Shown: piece after piece, positions 33,960 through 40,777 of the stretch
How the letters are laid out: every line of letters starts with the position of its first letter
How positions within the stretch are numbered: position 1 is the stretch's first letter
Assembly (NCBI GenBank): GCA_046263255.1
Contig: JBHELD010000056.1
Span: forward strand, 1 to 42,918
Direction of reading: 5' to 3'
DNA length: 42,918 nucleotides
Source of the DNA: JALZEG01 sp046263255
GTDB taxonomy: Bacteria > Actinomycetota > CADDZG01 > WHSQ01
Position numbers and translations under genes: made by a program
Notes under the pieces: model-generated
What the model was told of the DNA's origin: nothing
The model's input: the letters and a program-made list of their open reading frames with translations, nothing else
The model's database searches: none

Positions 33960-34167
33960 GGCGCTTCGCTGCTCGCGCCGAGAGCGGCTGCGAACGATCC
34001 ACGTCGACATGCTCGACCGTCCGATGGCCGAAGCCCGAGCGATCGGCCGAGCCGTGGCCGGCGGGGCCCGATGGGCCAGGGTCCGCAGCTGCGAGCGGAT
34101 CGTGGATCCCGACACCCGTCGCAGCGTGTGGCAGGTGGTCGTGGCGGTCCCCCGCAGGCGCAGCTAG
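33943..34167 (+). CDS. Possible small basic protein, 74 aa
   Basis: An open frame that overlaps the preceding small membrane gene by 17 bp and ends just before Box C. The sequence is Arg- and Ala-rich (IHVDMLDRPMAEARAIGRAVAGG), with a C-terminal piece ERIVDPDTRRSVWQVVVAVPRRRS that has a plausible strand pattern. There is no clear ribosome-binding site for the GTG at 33943; an ATG at 34009 is an alternative. It resembles no family I know. Confidence 0.4.
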   Translation: MAGATRALRCSRRERLRTIHVDMLDRPMAEARAIGRAVAGGARWARVRSCERIVDPDTRRSVWQVVVAVPRRRS

Positions 34168-34176
34168 GGCTCCCAA

Positions 34177-34209
34177 GTTTTCTTCAAGTTTTCTCAAAGA
34201 CTTCTACAA
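34177..34209 (+). promoter_or_regulatory. Box C: three 11-bp direct repeats upstream of ssb
   Basis: On the plus strand CCAA is followed by GTTTTCTTCAA, GTTTTCTCAAA and GACTTCTACAA without gaps. The last unit runs into a good -10 hexamer TACAAT (34205-34210). The repeats thus cover the -20 to -45 region, as PhoB-type activators do. It is homologous to Boxes A and B. Confidence 0.75.
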
Positions 34210-34282
34210 TTGAGTTCCCCCTTCCCGGATGCCTAGATGTGTGACACGGGTGCCGGCGGCGGCACCGGAAAGGAGAACAGCT

Positions 34283-34699
34283 GTGGATCCTCGCAACGTT
34301 GTGATGCTCGTGGGGCATCTGACCGCGGACCCCGACCTGCGCTACACCCCGCAAGGGACCCCGATCGCGGTCTTCGGGCTCGCGGTCAACAGCCGGAGCC
34401 ACAAGGGAGGGGGCGAGTTCGAAGACGTCCTCGACGGATTCTTCGACTGCAGCCTCATCGGTGGCACCGCGCTTACCTTCGTCGAGGGGTTCAAGAAGGG
34501 CGCCGGGGTCCAGATCACCGGCTCGCTGCATCAGAGCAAGTTCACCCCCAAGGGCACCGACCGCAAGATCTCCAAGATCGAGGTCCGCGCCCGGACGGTC
34601 GCCCCGATCCTCGCCCCGGTGCGCAAAGAGGATTGGGGGACGCGGCCACAGAGCGCTCAGTCCGAGCCCGCCACAGAGCAGGTTCCCCAGCCAGCCTAG
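34283..34699 (+). CDS. ssb: Single-stranded DNA-binding protein
   Basis: OB-fold protein of 138 aa that coats single-stranded DNA during transfer or replication of the element. The N-terminus VDPRNVVMLVGHLTADPDLRYTP and strand AVFGLAVNSRSHKG follow the SSB pattern, and ALTFVEGFKKGAGVQITGSL matches the family's later strands. The C-terminal tail is short and ends VPQPA, without the acidic DDDIPF-like tip that recruits partner enzymes in housekeeping SSBs. GTG 34283 is chosen since AAAGGAG lies seven bases upstream. Box C sits 73 bp before the start codon. Confidence 0.9.
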   Translation: MDPRNVVMLVGHLTADPDLRYTPQGTPIAVFGLAVNSRSHKGGGEFEDVLDGFFDCSLIGGTALTFVEGFKKGAGVQITGSLHQSKFTPKGTDRKISKIEVRARTVAPILAPVRKEDWGTRPQSAQSEPATEQVPQPA

Positions 34700-34783
34700 G
34701 TCCGCCCTCGCTGCGGGCGGGTCACCCGCGAGGCTCGCCCGCAGCTTCCCCATCGACAGCGCGCGGGATGGCACTCTGTTGCG

Positions 34784-35275
34784 ATGGGCGTGACCGACGA
34801 GCTGGTGGGCAACAACGCTGCGTTCGCGCAGAGCTTCCAAGCTGCCTCACTCGGGCCGGAACCGGTCAAGAAGGTCACCGTCGTGTCCTGCATGGATGCC
34901 CGCATCGACGTGCATGCGGTCCTCGGGCTGAGGCCCGGGGATGCCCACGTGATCCGCAACGCCGGCGGGGTCGTCACCGACGACGTCGTCCGGTCGCTCG
35001 TTCTCTCGCAGCGACTCCTCGGCACCGAGGAGATCGTCGTGATGCAGCACACAGAGTGTGGACTGCAAGAGCTCCCCGAGGATGAAGTGCGCGTCGAGAT
35101 CGCGCGCGACACCGGCATTGAGCCCGACTTCCCGCTGCTCGGCTTCGACGACCTCGAGGGCAGTGTGCGGCGCTCGATCGGGCGACTTTCGAGCGACCCG
35201 CTCCTGCCGCATCGGTCTTCTGTCCGGGGCTTTGTCTACGATGTCCGATCGGGGCGCGTGACGGAGGTCGCCTAG
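34784..35275 (+). CDS. Beta-carbonic anhydrase (Rv1284-like)
   Basis: Zinc enzyme interconverting CO2 and bicarbonate, cytosolic, 163 aa, a small form close in length and sequence pattern to the mycobacterial Rv1284 type. Zinc ligands are Cys36 (VVSCMDARIDV), His89 and Cys92 (QHTECGL), and the Asp38-Arg40 dyad is present. Other landmarks are HVIRNAGGVVTDDVVRSL and the C-terminal SSVRGFVYDVRSGRVTEV. The ATG at 34784 lies 84 bp after ssb, so it could be on the same transcript. It is unusual cargo in a conjugation region and may be a metabolic passenger. Confidence 0.93.
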   Translation: MGVTDELVGNNAAFAQSFQAASLGPEPVKKVTVVSCMDARIDVHAVLGLRPGDAHVIRNAGGVVTDDVVRSLVLSQRLLGTEEIVVMQHTECGLQELPEDEVRVEIARDTGIEPDFPLLGFDDLEGSVRRSIGRLSSDPLLPHRSSVRGFVYDVRSGRVTEVA

Positions 35276-35318
35276 GTCCAGCCGGATTCTGTCGTACCGC
35301 CCCGTCACACTGGTCGAC

Positions 35319-35867
35319 ATGAAGGACACCAACCACCACCCGACCGTAGAACTCGAACACCACGGGGAGACGGTCGAGATCGATGAGGAGCTAGCGCCGC
35401 TCATCACGGAGATCTGGGCTGCCGGGATCGACACCATTACCTCTTGCCAAGACGTCGGTGAGGCACTGGCGGACCTCATCAAGATCCGGCCGCACCTTGA
35501 TCGCGACCTCCAGGGTCGGGCTGCCATCGACTTTGTATCGCCTGACGGTCTACTGGATTTCTTCGAGGCCATAGCGAACTCCGGCCCTCGTGGTGCCCTC
35601 TACGTTCGGATGGTCCACTGGGCGGCTCCCGATGCCTGGTACGTCAGGTGGCAACCCGATGATCTCGGGATCGAGGAGACCAGGGATGACGGTGGCGTCC
35701 AGCCCTCGTCGCAGTTTGGGTTGAGCCCATGGGTGCACCTCGAGTTCCCGCGCAGCGACGTACCGGAGCTGACTAGACGCATGAAGGTCTTCAACAGCGG
35801 GGAACTGCCGCCTCTGGGAGAAATCGACTGGTCGACGATTGAGATCGACGACTCCGAACTCCAGTAG
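35319..35867 (+). CDS. Hypothetical protein, 182 aa
   Basis: I do not recognise it. The sequence begins MKDTNHHPTVELEHHGETVEIDEELAPLI, includes ITSCQDVGEALADLIKIRPHL with a single Cys in a Ser-Cys-Gln-Asp motif, and a region YVRMVHWAAPDAWYVRWQPDDLG. The C-terminus is acidic. No membrane segment or signal peptide. It follows the carbonic anhydrase by 43 bp on the same strand and is convergent with the primase gene, its stop lying 2 bp from the primase stop. It may be a mobile-element accessory protein. Confidence 0.65.
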   Translation: MKDTNHHPTVELEHHGETVEIDEELAPLITEIWAAGIDTITSCQDVGEALADLIKIRPHLDRDLQGRAAIDFVSPDGLLDFFEAIANSGPRGALYVRMVHWAAPDAWYVRWQPDDLGIEETRDDGGVQPSSQFGLSPWVHLEFPRSDVPELTRRMKVFNSGELPPLGEIDWSTIEIDDSELQ

Positions 35868-35869
35868 CC

Positions 35870-36751
35870 CTACTTCACGCGGTGCGGAGCAACGCGCGGC
35901 CGCGCGAGGCCCGCATCGAAGGCGCTGTCGATCGTCTGGCGTGACTCGGCGTCGTCGAGCCCGATCGCGCGTGCGGTGGCGAGCAACGAACTCCGCACCG
36001 CGACCTCGAGCAGCTCTCCCCCGGCCACGAGCTGGGCGAGGACGAACGCCGCACGGTTCAGCATGTGGTTGCGGGTGCCGACCTGCGCGGCGCGCAGCCG
36101 ATCGAGCTCGTCGCGCATGACCGCGAGTCCGTATGGCGATCCGTCGCCGTCGAAGTCGAACGCGGCGACGTCGGCGAGCTCGACGTACGTCCGGGGAGGC
36201 TGCTTCAACCAGTGCGGTGCCGGAGCCACCTCTGCGTTCCGGTTCAGCCACTCGTAGGTGCCGCCGCTGCGATGCGCGCTAGGCGGAGCCACCACGTAGC
36301 CGCCATTGCCGCGCAGGTCTAGACCCGGCAGTTCGCCCTCGACACCGGGGAGCCGGCTCGCGCTGTTGCCGAGCTCGATATCCGCGCACCTATAAATAAG
36401 GTGTAGTCCGCCGCCCCCGGTGATTCCCGTGAGGGTGAGACCGGGCTGCAGCTCCACGAGGCGGTCTAGAGACTCGAACGCGGTCGGGAGATCGATGTCG
36501 ATGACCACGATCCCCGACTCTGCCCCGGTGGCGACGCCGACGTTGGCGCTGCGCCACCGCCGCCACCACTCCCTTATTACGTGCGTATCGGTCGCCGCCT
36601 CGTACAGACCCCGGCGCACGAGTGGGTGCTTGCCGGCGCTGCCGCAGTCACCCCGTCCACAGGTACAGGCGCCGTTCACGATCCCGTGGAGCGGGAACAC
36701 GCGCCAGCCGCGGTCGGCGTAGCCGAGCGCTGCATCGCGGAGAAGGCTCAC
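35870..36751 (-). CDS. Prim-Pol type bifunctional DNA primase/polymerase
   Basis: A 293-aa archaeo-eukaryotic-type primase-polymerase as found in plasmids and phages, probably priming DNA synthesis of the element. Landmarks: ALGYADRGWRVFPLHG, a Cys-rich loop ACTCGRGDCGSAGKHPLV, the metal motif GIVVIDIDLP (D-x-D), then TGGGGLHLIYR and DLRGNGGYVVAPPS. No helicase domain is fused, so it is only the N-terminal domain plus a helical tail of about 80 aa. The ATG at 36751 overlaps the XRE-like gene's stop as ATGA, and the gene is last in the operon read from 37633. Confidence 0.88.
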   Translation of the reverse strand: MSLLRDAALGYADRGWRVFPLHGIVNGACTCGRGDCGSAGKHPLVRRGLYEAATDTHVIREWWRRWRSANVGVATGAESGIVVIDIDLPTAFESLDRLVELQPGLTLTGITGGGGLHLIYRCADIELGNSASRLPGVEGELPGLDLRGNGGYVVAPPSAHRSGGTYEWLNRNAEVAPAPHWLKQPPRTYVELADVAAFDFDGDGSPYGLAVMRDELDRLRAAQVGTRNHMLNRAAFVLAQLVAGGELLEVAVRSSLLATARAIGLDDAESRQTIDSAFDAGLARPRVAPHRVK

Positions 36752-37167
36752 GATGCCTCCTGCTCGTGGTTGCTTCCGTACAGCGATGACGGATGAACAC
36801 CTAGGGATGAACAGATCCGGTCCACGACCGCCTCACTGAGGAGCTCCCGGGTAGCCAGGTAATTCATGTTGATGCCATTGTCCGAGTAGAAGTTTCGCTT
36901 GCTCGCTGCGTAACGGGCTCGGCGGCGGACCAGCTCGAGGAGCGGTGCCGCAGGAAGCATCCGGCCGCAGCTGAATCCCTCCCCGAAGACAAGCCCAGCC
37001 ACCGTGTCGCCAAACGCACGGCAGAACGCGGGGCTCGGTCGCGTGACACCACACAACACGTTGTTCACGTACCTACGCTCGTAGCCGAGGCGTTCGGCGA
37101 ACTCGTCACGGTTCATATCGCACAGGGCCAGGATCACCTTGATCGCGCGCCGGTCGATGTCGGCCAT
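36748..37167 (-). CDS. XRE-like helix-turn-helix protein
   Basis: A 139-aa protein whose first 60 residues look like an HTH: IKVILALCDMNRDEFAERLGYERRYVNNVLCGVTRPSPAFCRAF, divided at the turn. The second half has another helical region (INMNYLATRELLSEAVVDRICSSLGVHPSSLYG) that may be a second HTH or a dimerisation part. It may regulate the operon or replication start of the element. The ATG at 37167 shares a base with the upstream stop (TGATG). It overlaps the primase gene by 4 bp. Confidence 0.7.
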   Translation of the reverse strand: MADIDRRAIKVILALCDMNRDEFAERLGYERRYVNNVLCGVTRPSPAFCRAFGDTVAGLVFGEGFSCGRMLPAAPLLELVRRRARYAASKRNFYSDNGINMNYLATRELLSEAVVDRICSSLGVHPSSLYGSNHEQEAS

Positions 37168-37331
37168 CACGCGACCTTCTCTACGTAACGGTCACAACGA
37201 CTGGTCAAGTCGGACACCAACTCCGATGCCGTCTCGAAGCCATCGGCTTGCAGTCGATACCGCAGGCCGGCCAGCGTCCCTGCGAGCAGAACGATCACGA
37301 GATCACCGAGGTCCGGTTCCGGCTTCCTCAT
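37167..37331 (-). CDS. Tiny conserved-looking protein, 54 aa
   Basis: The translation MRKPEPDLGDLVIVLLAGTL continues GLRYRLQADGFETASELVSD and ends with a charged tail. It has a weakly hydrophobic middle. The start ATGA overlaps the stop of the previous gene and its stop overlaps the XRE-like start (TGATG), so both junctions support real translation although the gene is short. No family recognised. Confidence 0.6.
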   Translation of the reverse strand: MRKPEPDLGDLVIVLLAGTLAGLRYRLQADGFETASELVSDLTSRCDRYVEKVA

Positions 37332-37633
37332 CGGTCCACGCTCGACTTCTCCACCAGCGTGGCGACGAAGGCCTCGTGCAGCCGTGCGATCGCGTGAGCT
37401 TCCTCACTGCTGTCGGCGGCACCGATGTAATCGCACACATCGCACTCGAGCTCGAGGCGCTCTTCGTTTCCTTCGTACTGGCCCGGCGGGCTCGCCACGA
37501 AGACGCTGTGCTTCGTCTCTGAGGTCCCCTCCTTCGGAGAACCCCAGTCGTCCGGACCGGACCACTCACCCGACATGAGCGCGTCCCACTCCTCGGCGGA
37601 GAAGAGAGCCTCGTAGCCGATGGTTTCTTCCAC
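37328..37633 (-). CDS. Small acidic protein, 101 aa
   Basis: An acidic protein with ALFSAEEWDALMSGEWSGPDDWG in the first half and a cysteine pair ECDVCDYIGAADSSEEAHAIARLHEAF in the second, which may bind metal. No family recognised. The GTG at 37633 is chosen because AAGGAG sits six bases upstream; longer frames run into the structured leader. It is the first gene of the operon 37633-35870, downstream of leader copy 1. Confidence 0.65.
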   Translation of the reverse strand: MEETIGYEALFSAEEWDALMSGEWSGPDDWGSPKEGTSETKHSVFVASPPGQYEGNEERLELECDVCDYIGAADSSEEAHAIARLHEAFVATLVEKSSVDR

Positions 37634-37648
37634 GTCTGCTCCTTGTTG

Positions 37649-37806
37649 GTCGACGGCTGCGTCGTCCGGAGGAGCGCCGGCCATCAGTGGAGGGGTCAAG
37701 GGTGGCGAAGCCATCACGAAGTGGCGCGAGTACCGGAGCGCAGCGAGGAACGGAGCGCCCTTGACGCCGGAGCGGCCGGTGCTAGACGCAAGAGCCAGCC
37801 GTCGAC
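37649..37806 (-). promoter_or_regulatory. Structured leader copy 1 (nested inverted repeats)
   Basis: GTCGACGGCT (37649-37658) and AGCCGTCGAC (37797-37806) are exact inverse complements at the ends. Inside are nested pairs GCGTC/GACGC, GCCGGCC/GGCCGGT and GTCAAGGG/CCCTTGAC, and a central TGGC-GAA-GCCA hairpin. It lies just upstream of the ribosome-binding site of the 101-aa gene. It is homologous to copy 2 at 39362-39510 with pairing-preserving differences. It is probably a transcribed 5' leader that folds. Confidence 0.7.
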
Positions 37807-37911
37807 TAGGAGGCTGTGGATGGTCGGTTACGTGGCGGTCGCAAGAGTGGATCTACCTACGTACCAGGTCAGGTTCACTAAATCTGGCTGGTGCTCTTGG
37901 CCTTGCCTCAA

Positions 37912-38565
37912 TCAGAAGAGCGAGTTCTGATTGCGTGGACGGAACAGCCCTGCGATCTCGCCCCAGGAGATGACACCACCCAGCATCTGCCCCGGGTTGT
38001 AGACGGTTACCCCTCGCACGGCTCCTTTCCCGTTTCGGTTGTAGCCCAGCGCGTCGTAGTACCAGTCGGGCTCCGGGAAACCCACCCAGTGGTCGCAGGG
38101 ACCGGAGCTGCGAGGGAGTTTCTCTGCGACCCAACGTTCGGCGGACTTGTCGTCGGTCAGCTCGACAAGCTGAGGCAACGGGTCGTGATCCCCAGATCCT
38201 CCGCACAACGCGCAGCCTTCGACGCTGTTGCGCGCGTCGTAGTCATCGACCTCCTCGTCCCCACCGAACGAATGTGTCTCGTAGCCCTGAAAGCCATAGT
38301 CCGCGTCATACAGACACGGGCAGCGACGAGAGAACCCTGCTGCCTTGATGCGATCGAGAACGAAGCTCCTGATCTCGCGAGGGATCGAGTCGATCGAACC
38401 ATCGGCGATGCCCGTACGGAGCTCCTCAATACGCCGGTTCGTCTCGTCGCGCTCGTCGCGGCACGCGTCGTGGATGTAGTGGTTGATCTCGTCGACGTAG
38501 CTCGCGTCCTCCGGCAAAGGAGGAAGCGGATGGTGGCACCAGTAGCAGAGCTTGGTCTCGGTCAT
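37912..38565 (-). CDS. Cys-rich hypothetical protein, 217 aa
   Basis: Contains an N-terminal zinc-ribbon-like part (KLCYWCHHPLPPLP ... YIHDACRDE, C-x2-C with later His/Cys), and internal cysteines (RRCPCLYDADYG, EGCALCGGSG). The rest is acidic and polar. No family recognised. The ATG at 38565 overlaps the upstream stop as ATGA. It is the last gene of the operon that starts at 39346. Confidence 0.65.
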   Translation of the reverse strand: MTETKLCYWCHHPLPPLPEDASYVDEINHYIHDACRDERDETNRRIEELRTGIADGSIDSIPREIRSFVLDRIKAAGFSRRCPCLYDADYGFQGYETHSFGGDEEVDDYDARNSVEGCALCGGSGDHDPLPQLVELTDDKSAERWVAEKLPRSSGPCDHWVGFPEPDWYYDALGYNRNGKGAVRGVTVYNPGQMLGGVISWGEIAGLFRPRNQNSLF

Positions 38566-38918
38566 TCGAAGTCGACCCCCTCCTCCGGCAGCGCCCATTC
38601 CTGGGAGCAGTCGCCACACCACAGGCGAGGCCGCATGCCGTCGTCATCGAAGGAATCCGTGAAGCCGTCGAAGACGAGCACGCCGTCCGAACGCACATGC
38701 CGTAAGTGCCGGCGAGCCACGACGTCTTCGTGGTGCTCGATGCGTTCCGACCCGCACGACGGGCAGCGGGCGTCAGTCGCAGCCGAATGCGCTGTGACGG
38801 AGACGAGCTCGTTGTCGAGCCTCCCTGCGAGGTCGCGCTCGACGATCAAGCCCGCTTCGCCTGCATCGACTGCGTCGACGAAGACGGTCGTCGTGACACC
38901 GAATCGTTTGGCCTCCAT
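38562..38918 (-). CDS. Small zinc-ribbon-like protein, 118 aa
   Basis: Begins MEAKRFGVTTTVFVDAVDAGEAGLIV. Contains C-x2-C at RCPSCGSERIEHHEDVVARR and again at LWCGDCSQEWALPEEG, so two cysteine pairs could bind zinc. No family recognised. Its ATG immediately follows the TGA of the upstream gene, and its stop overlaps the downstream start as ATGA. Confidence 0.65.
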   Translation of the reverse strand: MEAKRFGVTTTVFVDAVDAGEAGLIVERDLAGRLDNELVSVTAHSAATDARCPSCGSERIEHHEDVVARRHLRHVRSDGVLVFDGFTDSFDDDGMRPRLWCGDCSQEWALPEEGVDFE

Positions 38919-39110
38919 TCAGACCACCGCCTGCGCGAAGCGATCCGACAAGATGCAGCGACGTGCCGGAGGACTCGACTCGTTCTCCTGCGCCAGGTCG
39001 AACGACACCCGAAGCCCGAGCTCCATGAGTTCCAGGCGGAAGTTGTCGTCCCGGTCGATCGGGAGCTGATAGCGCTCACCCTCGAAGTCGTGGCTGTAGG
39101 TGGCGTTCAT
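38919..39110 (-). CDS. Small hypothetical protein, 63 aa
   Basis: MNATYSHDFEGERYQLPIDR opens the protein, followed by RLELMELGLRVSFDLAQENE. Two strand patterns and a short helix can be imagined, but no family fits. The ATG shares its A with the TGA of the upstream gene (TGATG). Confidence 0.55.
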   Translation of the reverse strand: MNATYSHDFEGERYQLPIDRDDNFRLELMELGLRVSFDLAQENESSPPARRCILSDRFAQAVV

Positions 39111-39346
39111 CACGCCACCTCCTCGAGGGCTGCGAGCGACACACACTGCCGGTGGTCGACCAGCGCGCCGATGAAGTCCCAGTAGTCGCAGTGCGACGCG
39201 ATCTCGTAATCGAGGTCGAAGCGGTGGTCGTGGACGACGAGCCAGAAACCGTGAGGGCCCCAGCCGCCGATGTCTGCCACCGAAACGTGCTCGTAGTCAT
39301 CGAGTGACCTGGCGAAGCGGATCGCTTCCTTCTCCAGTAGTGCCAT
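39110..39346 (-). CDS. Small hypothetical protein, 78 aa
   Basis: MALLEKEAIRFARSLDDYEH is a helix, followed by strands VSVADIGGWGPHGFWLVVHD and FDLDYEIASHCDYWDFIGALV. Fold unknown. The ATG at 39346 follows AGAAGGAGGG, a strong ribosome-binding site placed right after leader copy 2. First gene of the operon 39346-37912. Confidence 0.65.
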   Translation of the reverse strand: MALLEKEAIRFARSLDDYEHVSVADIGGWGPHGFWLVVHDHRFDLDYEIASHCDYWDFIGALVDHRQCVSLAALEEVA

Positions 39347-39361
39347 TGCGCCCTCCTTCTG

Positions 39362-39510
39362 GTCGACGGCTTTCGTCGCCTTGGAGCGCGCGGCATCAGC
39401 GAAGGGGTCAAGGGAACCGGCGAAGCCGGCGGCGAGGATAAGGAGCGCAGCGGTACCGGAGCCGCCTTGACCCCGAAGCGCCGGGCGCTAAACGAAAAGC
39501 CGCCGTCGAC
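39362..39510 (-). promoter_or_regulatory. Structured leader copy 2 (nested inverted repeats)
   Basis: Ends GTCGACGGC (39362-39370) and GCCGTCGAC (39502-39510) pair exactly. Inner pairs are TTTCGT/ACGAAA, AGCGC/GCGCT and GGGGTCAAGG/CCTTGACCCC, and a central CCGGC-GAA-GCCGG hairpin. Copy 1 has different bases at several of these pairs that still pair. It lies between a promoter-like pair of hexamers and the strong ribosome-binding site of the 78-aa gene. Confidence 0.7.
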
Positions 39511-39538
39511 CGGAAGGGCGCAACGGACCAGCCGGGAA

Positions 39539-39567
39539 CGTATAACCGCCCCGCTTCTTTTGCCCAA
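39539..39567 (-). promoter_or_regulatory. Promoter of the small-gene operon
   Basis: On the minus strand TTGGGC (39567-39562), a 17-bp spacer and TATACG (39544-39539) form a reasonable housekeeping promoter. Transcription would start about 7 bases later and the RNA would carry the whole structured leader copy 2. Confidence 0.5.
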
Positions 39568-39833
39568 AGAATTGGCGACAAGGCCCGACACCCGCCGCTA
39601 TTCCAGGCTACTCCTACCTAAGAAGGAGATTCAAAAGAATCGTTCCAACGACTGACAGGAAGATTGAGATAAGGATCATTCCGAGGCATCCAAGTCCGCC
39701 TCCTAGCGGACGAACCTCGACGTTCCCGAATCTCACAGCGGCCCCGACTTTGTGGCGGGGGCCCGCGAGGTACGTACTGCTGCTTTCCCGCCGCCTCCTT
39801 GTCCGACCTCGGACCGGGCGCCACTTGCGAGCC
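39568..39833. other. Region without a firm gene
   Basis: About 265 bp. On the minus strand AGGAGG (39699-39704) precedes a 23-aa frame starting at 39689, and an overlapping 21-aa frame (39679-39614) codes MILISIFLSVVGTILLNLLL plus Arg, a single membrane helix. Neither can be confirmed. The right boundary of the mobile element could lie here, but no copy of the tRNA-Arg 3' end is present. Confidence 0.35.
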
Positions 39834-40561
39834 TCACGAGGCGGGCCCGACCCCTCCGCGACTAGTGGCTGCGCGGCCCAGCAACTGCAGGCCGGAACCG
39901 ATGAGCACGACTATAAAGAGGACGAAGCCGAGGACGCCGAGGAGGCCGATGAAGTCGGACTCCGTGAACGGCGCAAGCGTGCTAACCAGGCCCAGGATCG
40001 TGACCAGCAAAGGACAGGCGACGCCCAACTCGGGAGATAGCCGGTGCCGCGCGCCGCGTACGCGAGGCCGAGGGCGAACAGAGCGAAGAGCGCACCAACG
40101 GCGGCTCCCAGCCCATTGTAGAGATCGAAGAGCGCTGTGACCGTGGCGTCGTTGCCGCCGAGCTCATCCTCGATGCCCTGCGCCAGAGCCGTGGCAACGC
40201 CGGTCTGAACGGCGGAAACGGCTCCGGTCGCGATGAAGCCCGCGAGCGCGATCGTGGCCCAGGTCCCCGAATCATCGTCGGACCTCGCGTCCGAGGTCCC
40301 GGTAGAGCCGCCGGCCCAGGCACGGTCCCGGATCCATCGATAGAGCGGGATGAACCACAGCGGGATCACGAAGAGCGTGATGAAACCGATCACGCCGTTC
40401 AGCTGCAGCATGCTGCTGTTGTCGCGGTAATACGACGAGACCTCGCGGGCCGATTCGTCCAGAGCCGGAGGTCGCCCGGCCGAGAACGTGAGGACGATCG
40501 TTAGCAAGAACAACCCCGCGCTGATGAGCCCGGCGGCGCCAGCTATGCGTCGCAGATTCAT
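39834..40561 (-). pseudogene. Multi-pass membrane protein with one-base frameshift
   Basis: Starts MNLRRIAGAAGLISAGLFLLTIVLTF and keeps a good membrane pattern (LQLNGVIGFITLFVIPLWFI; TALFDLYNGLGAAVGALFAL) until RGTGYLPSWA near 40030. From there the frame turns into Ser/Arg-rich noise, while the next frame continues hydrophobic: VACPLLVTILGLVSTLAPFT and IGLLGVLGFVLFIVVLIGSG, ending at 39834. One missing G in the TTGGG run near 40029-40031 would rejoin both parts. A genuine frameshift or a sequencing error is possible. The fold looks like small DUF4386-like membrane proteins, with low certainty. Confidence 0.6.
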
Positions 40562-40777
40562 ATCCCCTCCCATCGGTTCGAAGCTCGGGTCTCTATCGGC
40601 CTCCCCATGGAGTCGTAGCTCAACCTCAACCTAGGAGGGATACCCAGGGTGGATTCTGGGAAAACGGTGTGCTGTCGGCCCGCATCGCAGCGCGGCCGAG
40701 ACCGTCACACTGGATTCGGATTGCAATACAAGGGGAATGACACCAACAAGTGGCTCAACCTCAACATGGAGGCCAGC

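Noticed and set aside
37139..38000. Plus-strand frames across the small-gene operon
   Set aside because: They lie opposite the overlapping minus-strand genes, have no ribosome-binding sites and show poor amino-acid composition.
40610..40640. GTAGCTCAACC as the start of a tRNA gene
   Set aside because: No matching acceptor stem, anticodon stem or T arm follows.
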